Part shown: positions 9,026 to 17,756 of the stretch, one piece after another | Layout of the letters: each line of letters begins with the position of its first letter | Position numbering within the stretch: position 1 is the first letter of the stretch | Notes under the pieces: model-generated | The model's input: the letters and a program-made list of their open reading frames with translations, nothing else | What the model was told of the DNA's origin: nothing | The model's database searches: none | NCBI GenBank assembly: GCA_030832095.1 | Contig: JAURJT010000013.1 | Span: 35,146 to 99,145 of the forward strand | Source of the DNA: Gammaproteobacteria bacterium | GTDB taxonomy: Bacteria > Pseudomonadota > Gammaproteobacteria > Burkholderiales > Burkholderiaceae_B | Direction: 5' to 3' | Length of the DNA: 64,000 bases | Made by a program: the position numbers and the translations under genes

Positions 9026-10592
9026 TCGTGTAAAACACTGGTCCTTGCGCCTGAAAATTTACCCAGCCCTTGCGTAACGCCATGAGGTTATAGGCGGCAC
9101 CGAGTGGGATGTAGGGAACTTGGTCTAGCACCTGTAGTTGAATATCTTGGCAGAGTGCTTTACGTTGCTCAAGCGTTGGGGCGTAAAACCAAGCTGTGCG
9201 CAGTTTTTCAATGGTGGGGTTGGTGGGCCAGCCAAACCAAGCCTGTTTGCCGGTTCCTCGAATTCCTAGATTATTCGTCGGGTCGAGGTTGCTGGTGCCA
9301 GTCATGGCGGTGAATCCTACGTGCCAGCCGCCCAAGGCAGGGGGCTCTTGACTATTGCGGCGCTGCAGGTAGCTGCCCCAGTCCATTGAACGCAAGTCGA
9401 CTTTCAAGCCCAGCTTTTTAAACAAGTCGGCAGTGACCAAGGCCGCCGCGTGATACTTGGGCGAATCGACTGGGTCAAGCAGCACGAGAGGTTCGCCCTT
9501 GTAGCCAGACTCTTTGATGAGCGAGCGGGCAAGGCCAAAATCACGCTTGCCTGTCAGTTTCTCTAATCCCGCCTTGGTGGCCATGGGCGTACCCGGCACC
9601 CAAACCCCGACCTGATCACTCCAGTATTCAGGAAAATCTGAGCCATTGGCTGCGGTCATGTATTCGGTTTGATTCACCACGGCAAGAATGGCACGACGCA
9701 TCAGGACATTATCAAATGGTGGATGAAGGTGATTAAAACGCATGATTGAAATTGCTGGCAATGGGCTTTTAATCAGCGTAATCGCAGGGTCTTTACGTAA
9801 AGTTGGGATGAAGTCGTTATCGATCGATTCGATACCGTCCACCTCGTTGTTTTGTAGCGCAGCAACGGCAGTTGCGCGGTCATTGATAACTTGCCATTTG
9901 ATCTCGGTGACATGCGCAATTTTTGGCCCTGCAGTATTGCTGACAGCCCCTTCGGTGCGAGGAACATAATCAGTGAATTTTTCGTAAACCACTTGTGAGC
10001 CAGAGACCCATTTATCAGCGATAAAACGATAAGGGCCGCTGCCAATCATTTCTTTCACTGGGACATTGTCGGGCGTTTTGGCCAGTCGTTCTGGCATGAT
10101 CGAGGCTGACGCACCCGCAAGCGAGTACATCAGCAAAGGAAAGGGCTTGCTCAGGGTAATTTCGATGGTTTTGTCGTTGATGGCCTTGAGCTCAGTGATG
10201 AGGCCAAACAGGGTTTGCCCAAGCGGGTTGCGCTTGCCAAAGCGGATGATGCTCGCGACGACATCTTTTGCCGTGACGGACGCACCATCGTGAAATTTGA
10301 GTCCGTCACGTAAAGTGAGTTTCCAGGTCAAGTCATTGTTGTCTAACGTTTGACTGCCGACCATTTGAAGTTGAGGTTGGTAGTTTTCGTCTAAGCCATA
10401 AAGCGTGTCAAAGACCTGCAGCGCGTGACAAGCGGTAATGGTCGCAGTTGTGAACATCGGATCTAGCAAGGCGAGATCCGTTTCGGGCACCCAGCGTAAT
10501 AGTGATTTGCCCGCTTGCGCGAAGCTCAGTGATGGTAACTGAGCAAGTCCAGCAGCGGCACCAGAACTAAGGATGAAGGTTCTGCGGTCCAT
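9012..10592 (-). CDS. ABC transporter substrate-binding protein, family 5 (DppA/OppA-like), Tat signal
   Basis: The 526-residue protein starts MDRRTFILSSGAAAGL, a twin-arginine (Tat) signal, followed by LLRWVPETDLALLDPMFTT and LTWKLTLRDGLKFHDGASVTAKDVVASI, the classic cluster of family-5 solute-binding proteins that serve peptide, nickel or glycoside ABC importers. An RRNSQE stretch and a C-terminal QVPYIPLGAAYNLMALRKGWVNF fit the family. It has the usual length. No ABC permease or ATPase genes are adjacent, so it is an orphan receptor. It follows the minus-strand vWA gene by 28 bp and could be co-transcribed with it; a functional link is not evident. Confidence 0.9.
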   Translation of the reverse strand: MDRRTFILSSGAAAGLAQLPSLSFAQAGKSLLRWVPETDLALLDPMFTTATITACHALQVFDTLYGLDENYQPQLQMVGSQTLDNNDLTWKLTLRDGLKFHDGASVTAKDVVASIIRFGKRNPLGQTLFGLITELKAINDKTIEITLSKPFPLLMYSLAGASASIMPERLAKTPDNVPVKEMIGSGPYRFIADKWVSGSQVVYEKFTDYVPRTEGAVSNTAGPKIAHVTEIKWQVINDRATAVAALQNNEVDGIESIDNDFIPTLRKDPAITLIKSPLPAISIMRFNHLHPPFDNVLMRRAILAVVNQTEYMTAANGSDFPEYWSDQVGVWVPGTPMATKAGLEKLTGKRDFGLARSLIKESGYKGEPLVLLDPVDSPKYHAAALVTADLFKKLGLKVDLRSMDWGSYLQRRNSQEPPALGGWHVGFTAMTGTSNLDPTNNLGIRGTGKQAWFGWPTNPTIEKLRTAWFYAPTLEQRKALCQDIQLQVLDQVPYIPLGAAYNLMALRKGWVNFQAQGPVFYTMRKG

Positions 10593-10620
10593 AAGAGGGT
10601 CCTGTGAGTGACTGAAAAAA

Positions 10621-11715
10621 TTAACGTGTGGGTGCTGAGCGTTTAAACCAAAGCAATGACAGGCAAAGCGCCAAGATCGTCAGGGCAAGCGAGGCCGCAC
10701 CAAAGAGAGCAGTCACTTCAGTATCGCGTCTTTCAAGAGAAAATTTACTGGATAAATGGCGATAGACCTCTTTTAGATCTTGCGAATTACCGGCACGAAA
10801 AAATTCGCCCTCGGTGATTTTTGCCATCGCTTGTAGCGCTTGCTCGTCGACCCGTGCATAAAACGATGAGCCTTCAAAGCCCGGGATAAAACCATTGGGG
10901 GTTCCGAAGGCCACGGTGTAGACGCGAACACCTCGCTGCGCGGCTTGCTTGGCCGCAGCGAGCGGGTCGGGTCCGTTGGTACGTCGGCCATCCGAGAGAA
11001 GGATGATTGCACCGTTGGTATAGGATCCTGGAGGAACGGGTGGGGGGGCAGCGGTCGGTGGGGCAACAGGTTTACGCTCTGCTAATGGTTTGCTGCCCCA
11101 GCGCCCAAATTCATCGCCATAGATCGCTGCTTGTAGATCTACACCAGAGGTCGGTAGTAAGGTCGCAAGCGCGAGCAGCAGTCCGCTACCCGTCGCGGTG
11201 CCGCGTTGCAGTTGAAAGCGATCCACTGAGGCGACTAAGGCTTCGCGCTCGTCCGTGATTTGTTGCACGACTTGCGCCGTGCCAGCAAAAGAGACAACAC
11301 CGACGCGAATATTGTTAGGAAGCTCGCGTAAAAACTCTTTGACAGTTGCCTGCGCGGCTTGAATCCGGTTGGGCTCAACGTCTTCGGCCAGCATGCTACG
11401 TGAGACGTCTACCGCAAGCACTAGGGTCATGTAGTCAGCAGGTAACGTGACTTGCGCGGTGGGCCTGGCAACACCGATTACGGCAGCGCTCAAAGCTAGC
11501 CATAATAACGCCGGAGGAGTGTGGCGGCGCCAGCTGTTACGCGGGCCAAGCGCTTGGCGAATGATGGTGAGGTTCGGATACGTATAGGCAAAGCGATGTT
11601 TGCGCTTAAGTAGCCAAAGATAGATCAAGGGCAGCGCAAGCACTAAAGCAAAACACCATAAAAAGTGTGGCCAAATAAAGTGCATGAAAGCATCAGTAGA
11701 GTTATGATGAATCAT
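10621..11715 (-). CDS. BatA-like vWA-domain membrane protein (first of two paralogues)
   Basis: This 364-residue protein has two N-terminal TM segments (FLWCFALVLALPLIYLWLL and a second near TPPALLWLALSAAVIGVARP), a von Willebrand A domain starting LVLAVDVSRSM with the MIDAS motif DxSxS-like (DVSRS), and a C-terminal TM helix (SLALTILALCLSLLWF). A second MIDAS part is IILLSDGRRTNGPDP. BatA-type proteins act with MoxR ATPases and DUF58 proteins in the envelope as chaperone-like modules. I take the ATG at 11715 because GGTGA lies 7 bases upstream; an internal ATG at 11685 would fit the usual BatA N-terminus better and cannot be excluded. It is transcribed away from the protease-MoxR-DUF58-vWA genes and is clearly a paralogue of the vWA protein at 14752. 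Confidence 0.85.
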   Translation of the reverse strand: MIHHNSTDAFMHFIWPHFLWCFALVLALPLIYLWLLKRKHRFAYTYPNLTIIRQALGPRNSWRRHTPPALLWLALSAAVIGVARPTAQVTLPADYMTLVLAVDVSRSMLAEDVEPNRIQAAQATVKEFLRELPNNIRVGVVSFAGTAQVVQQITDEREALVASVDRFQLQRGTATGSGLLLALATLLPTSGVDLQAAIYGDEFGRWGSKPLAERKPVAPPTAAPPPVPPGSYTNGAIILLSDGRRTNGPDPLAAAKQAAQRGVRVYTVAFGTPNGFIPGFEGSSFYARVDEQALQAMAKITEGEFFRAGNSQDLKEVYRHLSSKFSLERRDTEVTALFGAASLALTILALCLSLLWFKRSAPTR

Positions 11716-11749
11716 CACTTTATCACCGCTTGGCGGGATTGGGTTATTT

Positions 11750-12658
11750 ATGAAACGGGCCGCGCTCTATAGCCGTCGTTCAGTCTCAGGTCAAAAAAAT
11801 CCTGAGGGGTCGGCTGTGGTTGGCGAGTCTGCTGCTCCTAGCGGGCTAGAGTTTAAAGCTTCTAGGATGCGTCAGCTGTACGAGCGACTGGGATGGCTTG
11901 CCCTGGGGGCCTTGTTTAGCTTGTCGATGCTGTTCGTTTACGACTATTTTCAACCGGCCCGTACTGAGTTGACGCAAGAGCAGATTGACGCTGCTGTCTT
12001 GCACACCCTGGCAACCAAAGAATTACCTGCACGTGCGGCTAGGGCGGCCGCGCTCATCGCACCTTCGATCGTTCGTATTCGTGGTGACATCCTTGAGGCG
12101 AAAGGCACGCAGGTGGGTGACGATGACTTTGGCGTCGGGACTGGCGTGGTCATCAAAGACGATGGCACGATTTTGACTAATCTGCACGTCGTCGCCTCGG
12201 CGCCGCGACTCGTCGTGACTTTTGCCGATGGTTTGGAATCGCCTGCGGTGATCGTTTCTGCCCAGCGCGACAAAGACTTGGCTGTATTGAAGCCGTTAAA
12301 TATCCCTGATGATTTGCAGCCTGCCACCCTCGGCTCAAGCCAAAATCTGAGCCCGGGCGACGACGTGGTGGCAGTGGGTTTCCCTTTTGGCTTAGGCGCC
12401 TCGGTGTCGGCGGGGGTAGTTTCTGGTTTAAATCGCACGTTTAAACCAGCAGAAGGCCCACCGCTTACCGGTTTGATTCAGTTTGACGCAGCTGCTAATC
12501 CTGGCAACTCCGGCGGCCCCTTGGTGAACATGGCTGGCGAAGTGCTAGGGATTGTGACGGCTATTTTGAATCCAACGAGTGTCAGAACATTTATTGGAAT
12601 CGGCTTTGCCATCACGATAGAGAGTGCGGGGACGGCTTTGGGCATGCCTCCGTTTTAG
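11750..12658 (+). CDS. Membrane-anchored trypsin-like serine protease (HtrA/DegS-like) without PDZ domain
   Basis: The 302-residue protein has a cytoplasmic N-terminus of about 47 residues, one TM helix (residues about 48-65) and a periplasmic protease domain. The catalytic triad is complete: His146 in TNLHVVAS, Asp176 in DKDLAVL and Ser254 in NPGNSGGPLV. The domain ends at GIGFAITIESAGTALGMPPF with no room for the PDZ domain found in DegP, DegQ and DegS. It starts divergently from the minus-strand vWA gene (34 bp apart) and is followed by MoxR after 30 bp, so it looks like the first gene of a MoxR-DUF58-vWA operon. Lacking PDZ, its activity may be controlled by the vWA/MoxR partners; that is inference. 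Confidence 0.85.
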   Translation: MKRAALYSRRSVSGQKNPEGSAVVGESAAPSGLEFKASRMRQLYERLGWLALGALFSLSMLFVYDYFQPARTELTQEQIDAAVLHTLATKELPARAARAAALIAPSIVRIRGDILEAKGTQVGDDDFGVGTGVVIKDDGTILTNLHVVASAPRLVVTFADGLESPAVIVSAQRDKDLAVLKPLNIPDDLQPATLGSSQNLSPGDDVVAVGFPFGLGASVSAGVVSGLNRTFKPAEGPPLTGLIQFDAAANPGNSGGPLVNMAGEVLGIVTAILNPTSVRTFIGIGFAITIESAGTALGMPPF

Positions 12659-12688
12659 TGGTTAGGTCATGAATAACGAGAAACCGAG

Positions 12689-13723
12689 ATGAATAGTGAT
12701 CCTCAAGCGTGGAATCGTGGTCAATCACCGCAACCTGTTCAAGAGACAGCCGTCTTAATGGAACGAGTGCTGTACGAAGTCAAGCGTATGGTGGTGGGGC
12801 AAGACCAGTTTTTAGAGCGGATGTTAGTTGCGATTTTGGCGCAAGGTCACTTGTTAATCGAGGGCGTGCCGGGGTTGGCCAAAACCTTGACGGTCAATAC
12901 CTTGGCCAAAGCCATACAAGGTACGTTTAAGCGGATTCAATTTACGCCCGACCTGCTGCCCGCAGATTTAGTCGGTACGCAAATTTATAACCAAAGAACA
13001 AGTGAGTTTAGTACGGTGCTGGGGCCTGTCTTTGCCAATCTTGTGTTGGCAGATGAGATTAATCGGGCGCCGGCCAAGGTACAAAGCGCTTTGCTTGAGG
13101 TGATGCAAGAAAGGCAAGTCACGATTGCCGGGCAGACCCATAAGGTGCCGTCGCCATTTTTGGTGATGGCAACGCAAAATCCGATTGAGACTGAGGGCAC
13201 TTATCCGTTGCCCGAAGCTCAAGTTGATCGCTTCATGATGAAAGTGTTGGTGGGCTACCCCAAAGAAGAAGAAGAGTTTGTGATTGTGCAGCGAGTGATT
13301 GGGCCGGCAATTGCAATCGGCGCTGTCGCTACCACCGAGCAAATCGCAGCGTTGCAGTCGCAATCGCGTCAAGGCTACGTTGACCCGGGTTTGATTCAAT
13401 ATGCCGTCAAGCTTGTTGCAGCGACGCGAGATCCGGCTCGCTTTGGTTTGCCCGATCTCGCGCGTTACCTGACGTTTGGTGCGAGTCCGCGCGCGACCAT
13501 CGGTTTAATTGAAGGTGCACGCGCCTTGGCGTTTTTGCGCGGACGTGGTTATGCGTTACCGCAAGACGTTGTAGATTTGGTGCCCGATGTCTTACGCCAT
13601 CGTCTGGTGTTGTCGTACGAGGCTTTATCAGAAGGATTATCGGCAGATCAGTTGATTGAGAAGATATTACGTACGGTGCCTGTCCCGGATAAGCCACTCG
13701 ATAGTCATGTTCGCGTTTCTTAA
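12689..13723 (+). CDS. MoxR-family AAA+ ATPase
   Basis: The protein has 344 residues. Walker A is GVPGLAKT (residues 59-66), Walker B is LVLADEIN with the DE pair at 122-123, and sensor 1 lies in MATQNPIETEGTYPLPEAQVDRF. A C-terminal lid with GASPRATIGLIEGARALAFLRGR is typical. MoxR ATPases are chaperones that load metals or remodel partners through vWA proteins. Here the ATPase is flanked by a protease gene upstream and by DUF58 and vWA genes downstream, the usual partner set. The DUF58 start overlaps its 3' end by 17 bp. Confidence 0.95.
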   Translation: MNSDPQAWNRGQSPQPVQETAVLMERVLYEVKRMVVGQDQFLERMLVAILAQGHLLIEGVPGLAKTLTVNTLAKAIQGTFKRIQFTPDLLPADLVGTQIYNQRTSEFSTVLGPVFANLVLADEINRAPAKVQSALLEVMQERQVTIAGQTHKVPSPFLVMATQNPIETEGTYPLPEAQVDRFMMKVLVGYPKEEEEFVIVQRVIGPAIAIGAVATTEQIAALQSQSRQGYVDPGLIQYAVKLVAATRDPARFGLPDLARYLTFGASPRATIGLIEGARALAFLRGRGYALPQDVVDLVPDVLRHRLVLSYEALSEGLSADQLIEKILRTVPVPDKPLDSHVRVS

Positions 13724-14747
13724 ACGTTTCAAGCGTCAGTCCACTGCGGCGTCAGGCATGACGCGTGCCCGCGGTGTCTCTGGTGAGGCACTGCGAGCGT
13801 CTCATGATGCAGGTGTTGTGCTTGCCCCCGAAGCGCTGCTTAGGCAACTTGAGTGGACGGTGATTCGTCGGTTGGACGGCCAACTGCAAGGCGACTATCG
13901 CACGCTCTTTCGTGGGGCCGGTTTGATGCTCGCCGATTTGCGAGAGTATCAAGCGCACGACGACGTTCGCCATATTGATTGGAACGTGACAGCTAGAATG
14001 CAAACGCCTTATGTGCGTGAGCATCAAGAAGATCGAGAAATGACAGCGTGGTTTGTGGTGGATTTATCGGGTTCGATTGACTTTGGCTCTGGGGCAGTGA
14101 GTAAGCGAAGCTTGGCGCTTGAATGCGTTGGCGTGCTGTCACGATTGCTGACGCAACACGGCAATCGTATTGGCGCGCTGCTGTATACCGGTGCCGGAGG
14201 ACATGCAAACGTTTTTATCCCTGCCCGCTCAGGTAGGCGACAGGTACTCCATGTCTTAGAGCGTATGACACGGGCTGAGTCGGTCAAACAGACACAAGAA
14301 ACCGATTTAGGCAAGCTCTTGACCGATGCGCAGTCGATGTTGAAGCGTCGCTCAACTGTTTTTGTGTTGTCTGATTTTTTAAGCCAACCCGGCTGGGATC
14401 GTGCCTTGAATCAACTGGCGCGTCGTCATGAGGTTGTTGCGATTCGCTTGTTCGATCCGATTGAGGCAGTCTTGCCTAACAATGGCTTGTTGGTGATGCA
14501 AGATGCTGAGACGGGTGAGCAGATTTTTGTTGACTCGCACGATAAGGCTTTTCGTCAGCGCTTTGCCGACCAGGCCCAGGCGCGCGAACAACAGTTACGC
14601 GACTGTTTTGCAAATGCCGGTGTTGATTGTCTAGAGCTACAAACCAATGAACCCATTGATCAGGCCCTTGTCCGTTTTACGCGCCTGCGTAAACGCAGAA
14701 GCCAGTTAGCCACAGGTGCCTCTGCCGGCACTGTACCGAGTCACTGA
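13707..14747 (+). CDS. DUF58 domain protein of the MoxR module
   Basis: I start the protein at the ATG at 13707 (MFAFLKRFKRQ, 346 residues), which overlaps the MoxR stop; a start further upstream would read through the MoxR coding sequence. The DUF58 signature is present: DLREYQAHDDVRHIDWNVTARM followed by the vWA-like strand AWFVVDLSGSIDFGS and, later, VFVLSDFLSQPGW. DUF58 proteins pair with MoxR ATPases and vWA proteins; the molecular role is poorly known. The next gene begins 4 bp after the stop, so translation is coupled. No membrane helix is evident; it is probably cytoplasmic. Confidence 0.92.
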   Translation: MFAFLKRFKRQSTAASGMTRARGVSGEALRASHDAGVVLAPEALLRQLEWTVIRRLDGQLQGDYRTLFRGAGLMLADLREYQAHDDVRHIDWNVTARMQTPYVREHQEDREMTAWFVVDLSGSIDFGSGAVSKRSLALECVGVLSRLLTQHGNRIGALLYTGAGGHANVFIPARSGRRQVLHVLERMTRAESVKQTQETDLGKLLTDAQSMLKRRSTVFVLSDFLSQPGWDRALNQLARRHEVVAIRLFDPIEAVLPNNGLLVMQDAETGEQIFVDSHDKAFRQRFADQAQAREQQLRDCFANAGVDCLELQTNEPIDQALVRFTRLRKRRSQLATGASAGTVPSH

Positions 14748-14751
14748 GCCG

Positions 14752-15759
14752 ATGTTGTCTTTGAACTCCTTAACGCTACTTTGGCCCTCGCTGCTATGGG
14801 TCTTCGCTGGGTTGCCTGTGTTGATTGGCGGCTATGTTTGGCTCTGTCGTTCGCAAACTTGGTCGCGGTATGGTTATGCGGTGTTGATGCTGTGTGGGAT
14901 CAGCCTTGTGATGTTTGCGTTGGCACGGCCGCGCGCGGTGTTGTTGTTGCCTGGTCGCTTGGATACGGTGATGTTGGCAATTGATACGTCTGGAAGTATG
15001 CGAGCCACCGATGTGCAGCCGAGTCGAATTGAAGCTGCGCAGGCTGCAGTGCGCACGTTTATTGCCGAGCAGCCCTCTCAGGTCAAAGTTGGCATCGTCA
15101 CTGTGGCAAGTACCGCTGCCGTGGCACAAGCCCCGACGGTGAGCCGTGATGAGCTCTATCAGGCAATCGAAGCGTTGCCTTTGCAAACAGGTTCTGCGTT
15201 GGGGAGTGGAATTTTAATTGCTCTTGCGCAATTATTACCAGGTTCGGGTATTGAAGTTGAAAAGCTTCTCACTGAAGCAGATCGTCCGCCACCCAAAGAT
15301 ACGGGCAAGCCCTTGAGCCCTGATCCAAAAGGCTCAACTCAGATTAAGCTTGAGCCAGGGTCAAATAAAGCCCTTGCGATTGTGTTGATTTCAGATGGGC
15401 AAAGTAATATGGGTCCTGATGTTCTAAAGATGGCTCAACTCGCAGCAGACCACGGCGTGCGAGTCTATACCGTGGGCGTGGGTACACCAGAAGGCGTGGT
15501 ATTGAAGGCGCAGGGTTTGTCAATGCGAGTCAAGCTTGATGAGTCGGTACTTAAAAAAATTGCTGATATCACCTTGGCTGATTACTACCGCGCGACCAAC
15601 GCGATTGATTTGAAAAAAGTCTACGCTGCACTGGCGACGACAATACGTCTAGAGAAACATCAAACTACCGAGGTGACGGCGTTGTTTTTAGGATTGGGTG
15701 CGCTGCTGATACTGCTCGCTGGTTTTTTCTCTTTGCGACGTGACGCACGCATAATGTAA
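14752..15759 (+). CDS. BatA-like vWA-domain membrane protein (second paralogue)
   Basis: Starting at the ATG at 14752, the protein has 335 residues: TM segments at the N-terminus (LLWPSLLWVFAGLPVLIGG and LMLCGISLVMFALARP), a vWA domain with MIDAS motif DTSGS, and a C-terminal TM helix (ALFLGLGALLILLAGFFSL). Many blocks match the minus-strand paralogue at 10621: xDVxPxRIxAAQAxV, the GSGxLxALAxLLPxSG block and a C-terminal TEVTALF motif. The second copy has the stretch PPPKDTGKPLSPDPKGSTQ where the first has a different proline-rich insert, so the linker has diverged fastest. It closes the protease-MoxR-DUF58-vWA operon. Confidence 0.9.
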   Translation: MLSLNSLTLLWPSLLWVFAGLPVLIGGYVWLCRSQTWSRYGYAVLMLCGISLVMFALARPRAVLLLPGRLDTVMLAIDTSGSMRATDVQPSRIEAAQAAVRTFIAEQPSQVKVGIVTVASTAAVAQAPTVSRDELYQAIEALPLQTGSALGSGILIALAQLLPGSGIEVEKLLTEADRPPPKDTGKPLSPDPKGSTQIKLEPGSNKALAIVLISDGQSNMGPDVLKMAQLAADHGVRVYTVGVGTPEGVVLKAQGLSMRVKLDESVLKKIADITLADYYRATNAIDLKKVYAALATTIRLEKHQTTEVTALFLGLGALLILLAGFFSLRRDARIM

Positions 15760-15842
15760 GGATAAGCGGTCGTGCGAGCGAGCGCTTGTGCAGCCTGAAA
15801 TGGGTAACGCAATGACAGCGCGCCTTGGTATGCACCTGCAAC

Positions 15843-15884
15843 GCATTGCCTGATATTCTGGCAATGCACTAGAACCGCTCTAGT
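15843..15884. terminator. Two adjacent perfect stem-loops between convergent genes
   Basis: Stem 1 is GCATTGCC/GGCAATGC (15843-15850 with 15860-15867, 9-base loop). It is followed directly by stem 2, ACTAGA/TCTAGT (15868-15873 with 15879-15884, 5-base loop). They lie in the 135-bp gap between the converging vWA and NUDIX-MBL genes and are best explained as a bidirectional terminator. No long T-run follows on the plus strand. Confidence 0.55.
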
Positions 15885-15894
15885 GATGCCCAGA

Positions 15895-17568
15895 CTATCG
15901 TTTTAGTAGCCAGCGATCGTTTGCATAACTGACGCGCTGTTCTTCAACCAGCTTTTGCAGATGAGCAAACAAAGAGCGCATTGCCACCTTATGTAATTTT
16001 TCTGCCGTGTCTTTATAAGCAACTGGCACGAGTTCTTCAAGCGTTACCGGTTGCTCAAAGGTTTTAAGCGCAGCCACAACTTTATTTTCGCGATCTTGAC
16101 GATGAATCAAGACTCGGTCGACGGCATCCTTGGGCTTATCCATCAAGAACCCGTGCCCCGGTGCCAGAAAATCAATCTGCTCTTCTTGTAGCAGGCGCAG
16201 TGAGGCAAGGTATGTCGCCATGTTGCCGTCTGGTGGACTGATGACAACGGTTGAGCCTTGCATGAGATGGTCACCGGTAAACATCAGGTGTTCGGTTTCG
16301 TGCAGGTAACAGACTTGATTCGAGGCGTGCCCAGGCACGTGGATCACGCGCAGATCTGCCCCCCCAACTCGCAGTCGCTGGTGATGAGTCACGATGACGT
16401 CAGGCACAAAGGTTTGATCTTGATTCGGGTAGGGTGGTGGGGGCATGCCAAACAATGTTGCGCCGGTTCGCGCCTTAAGCTCTAGCGCTGCCGGTGAGTG
16501 ATCAAGATGTGTGTGCGTACATAAAATCCATTTAATGGGCCCGCGCGCGGCTTTGATCAGCGCATCGATGTGCTCGGTAAGAGGTGGGCCCGGATCGATC
16601 ACGGCGATGCCTGTCTCTTGAGTGCCGATGAGATACGAGTTTGTTCCTGGACCCGTCATCATGCCTGGGTTGGCTGCGGTGAGGCGCAGTACGTTCGGTG
16701 CAATCTCTACAGGGATACCAGGTTCAATATATGTTTTTGCAGTGCCTGCGCCCTGGGGATCGATTTTTCCGATTTCTGCGTAGGCATAATCGCTCGCGAC
16801 GAGTATTTCAGGCTGGCCGTTTCTTCCTGTGCCTATGCGCGGCGTCATCAGTTGCTTGGGCTTAGGCTCGCGCGCGTGGTCGAGAAGGTCTTGTACGGTG
16901 GCAAAACGCGAAAGGCTTTCTAGCGTCTTAATCGTTGGAAACATCAAATCGATTTCACCTAAGCGACTTTTTTCGATCGCATCGGCGGGGCGCACCCATC
17001 TTTGCCCCACGGTCTCGTAGTCATCTTGTTTGGCAATTTGCCCGACCGGCGCTTGCGCCACAAAAAAACGGGTGTCGTAACGCTTAGGGCGCCCAGGCAT
17101 CGTGATCCAATGGCTGAAGTAGGCGATTTTGTCGGTCGCTACACGAAATTGCTCGGCTTTGAGTACGTCCACAAAGGTGATTTTATTTTCAGCGAGTGCA
17201 GTGCGTAGGTCAGACAAACGCAGTGCCTCATGTTCGTTAAGCTGCACCAACTCATCATCGTGTCGATAGCCGAGCAACAGTCCTGATTCTTCAAAGCACT
17301 CACGAATGGCGGCAATCCAATAGGCCAGCCCACCTTTTTCAATGCCAAGTGTGTTGCTGGCCAGATCATCGGTTAAGCCGACACAGAGAGAAGCGATCTC
17401 TTCGTGATGGTCGGTCGGGTCGATCCCGCCACCCGGGAAAACATGCATCCCCTTGGCAAAGGCGACCTCTGTTGTGCGCTGCATCATAAAGACTTCAATG
17501 CCGTCGCTTGTGTCACGTGCGAGGATCACGGTGGCTGCAGGACGGGGCACGACGATGGGTGGATTCAC
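15895..17568 (-). CDS. NUDIX hydrolase fused to metallo-beta-lactamase-fold hydrolase (LACTB2-like)
   Basis: I place the start at a GTG (17566-17568, VNPPIVVPRPAATVIL; 557 residues) because AAGTGAG lies upstream and the extra 39 residues of the longer frame look non-coding. The N-terminal half is a NUDIX domain: HVFPGGGIDPTDHHE and RECFEESGLL form the Nudix box. The C-terminal half is an MBL domain with THTHLDHS (metal ligands), later HVPGHASN and MFTGDHLM, then a winged-helix-like tail, as in LACTB2/RNase Z-like hydrolases. NUDIX enzymes cleave nucleoside-diphosphate derivatives such as CoA. The fusion suggests sequential hydrolysis of one substrate, possibly a CoA ester; that is inference. 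It is a single-gene unit on the minus strand. Confidence 0.88.
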   Translation of the reverse strand: MNPPIVVPRPAATVILARDTSDGIEVFMMQRTTEVAFAKGMHVFPGGGIDPTDHHEEIASLCVGLTDDLASNTLGIEKGGLAYWIAAIRECFEESGLLLGYRHDDELVQLNEHEALRLSDLRTALAENKITFVDVLKAEQFRVATDKIAYFSHWITMPGRPKRYDTRFFVAQAPVGQIAKQDDYETVGQRWVRPADAIEKSRLGEIDLMFPTIKTLESLSRFATVQDLLDHAREPKPKQLMTPRIGTGRNGQPEILVASDYAYAEIGKIDPQGAGTAKTYIEPGIPVEIAPNVLRLTAANPGMMTGPGTNSYLIGTQETGIAVIDPGPPLTEHIDALIKAARGPIKWILCTHTHLDHSPAALELKARTGATLFGMPPPPYPNQDQTFVPDVIVTHHQRLRVGGADLRVIHVPGHASNQVCYLHETEHLMFTGDHLMQGSTVVISPPDGNMATYLASLRLLQEEQIDFLAPGHGFLMDKPKDAVDRVLIHRQDRENKVVAALKTFEQPVTLEELVPVAYKDTAEKLHKVAMRSLFAHLQKLVEEQRVSYANDRWLLKR

Positions 17569-17756
17569 TAGTGTCTCACTTCGGTTGTCTGAAGGGCGGT
17601 ATTTTGTTGGTAGACATATTAGCTGAAGCCCGCCTTGAGGTTTGGTTTGAAGCGCGACTTGCAAACAAAGCCTACCTTGATTCAACGGTTTGAGGTGAGC
17701 CTGACAAACAAGTTAGACTCTCAGTGTTGAAAAAACAAAAAATGGAGACGCTCATT

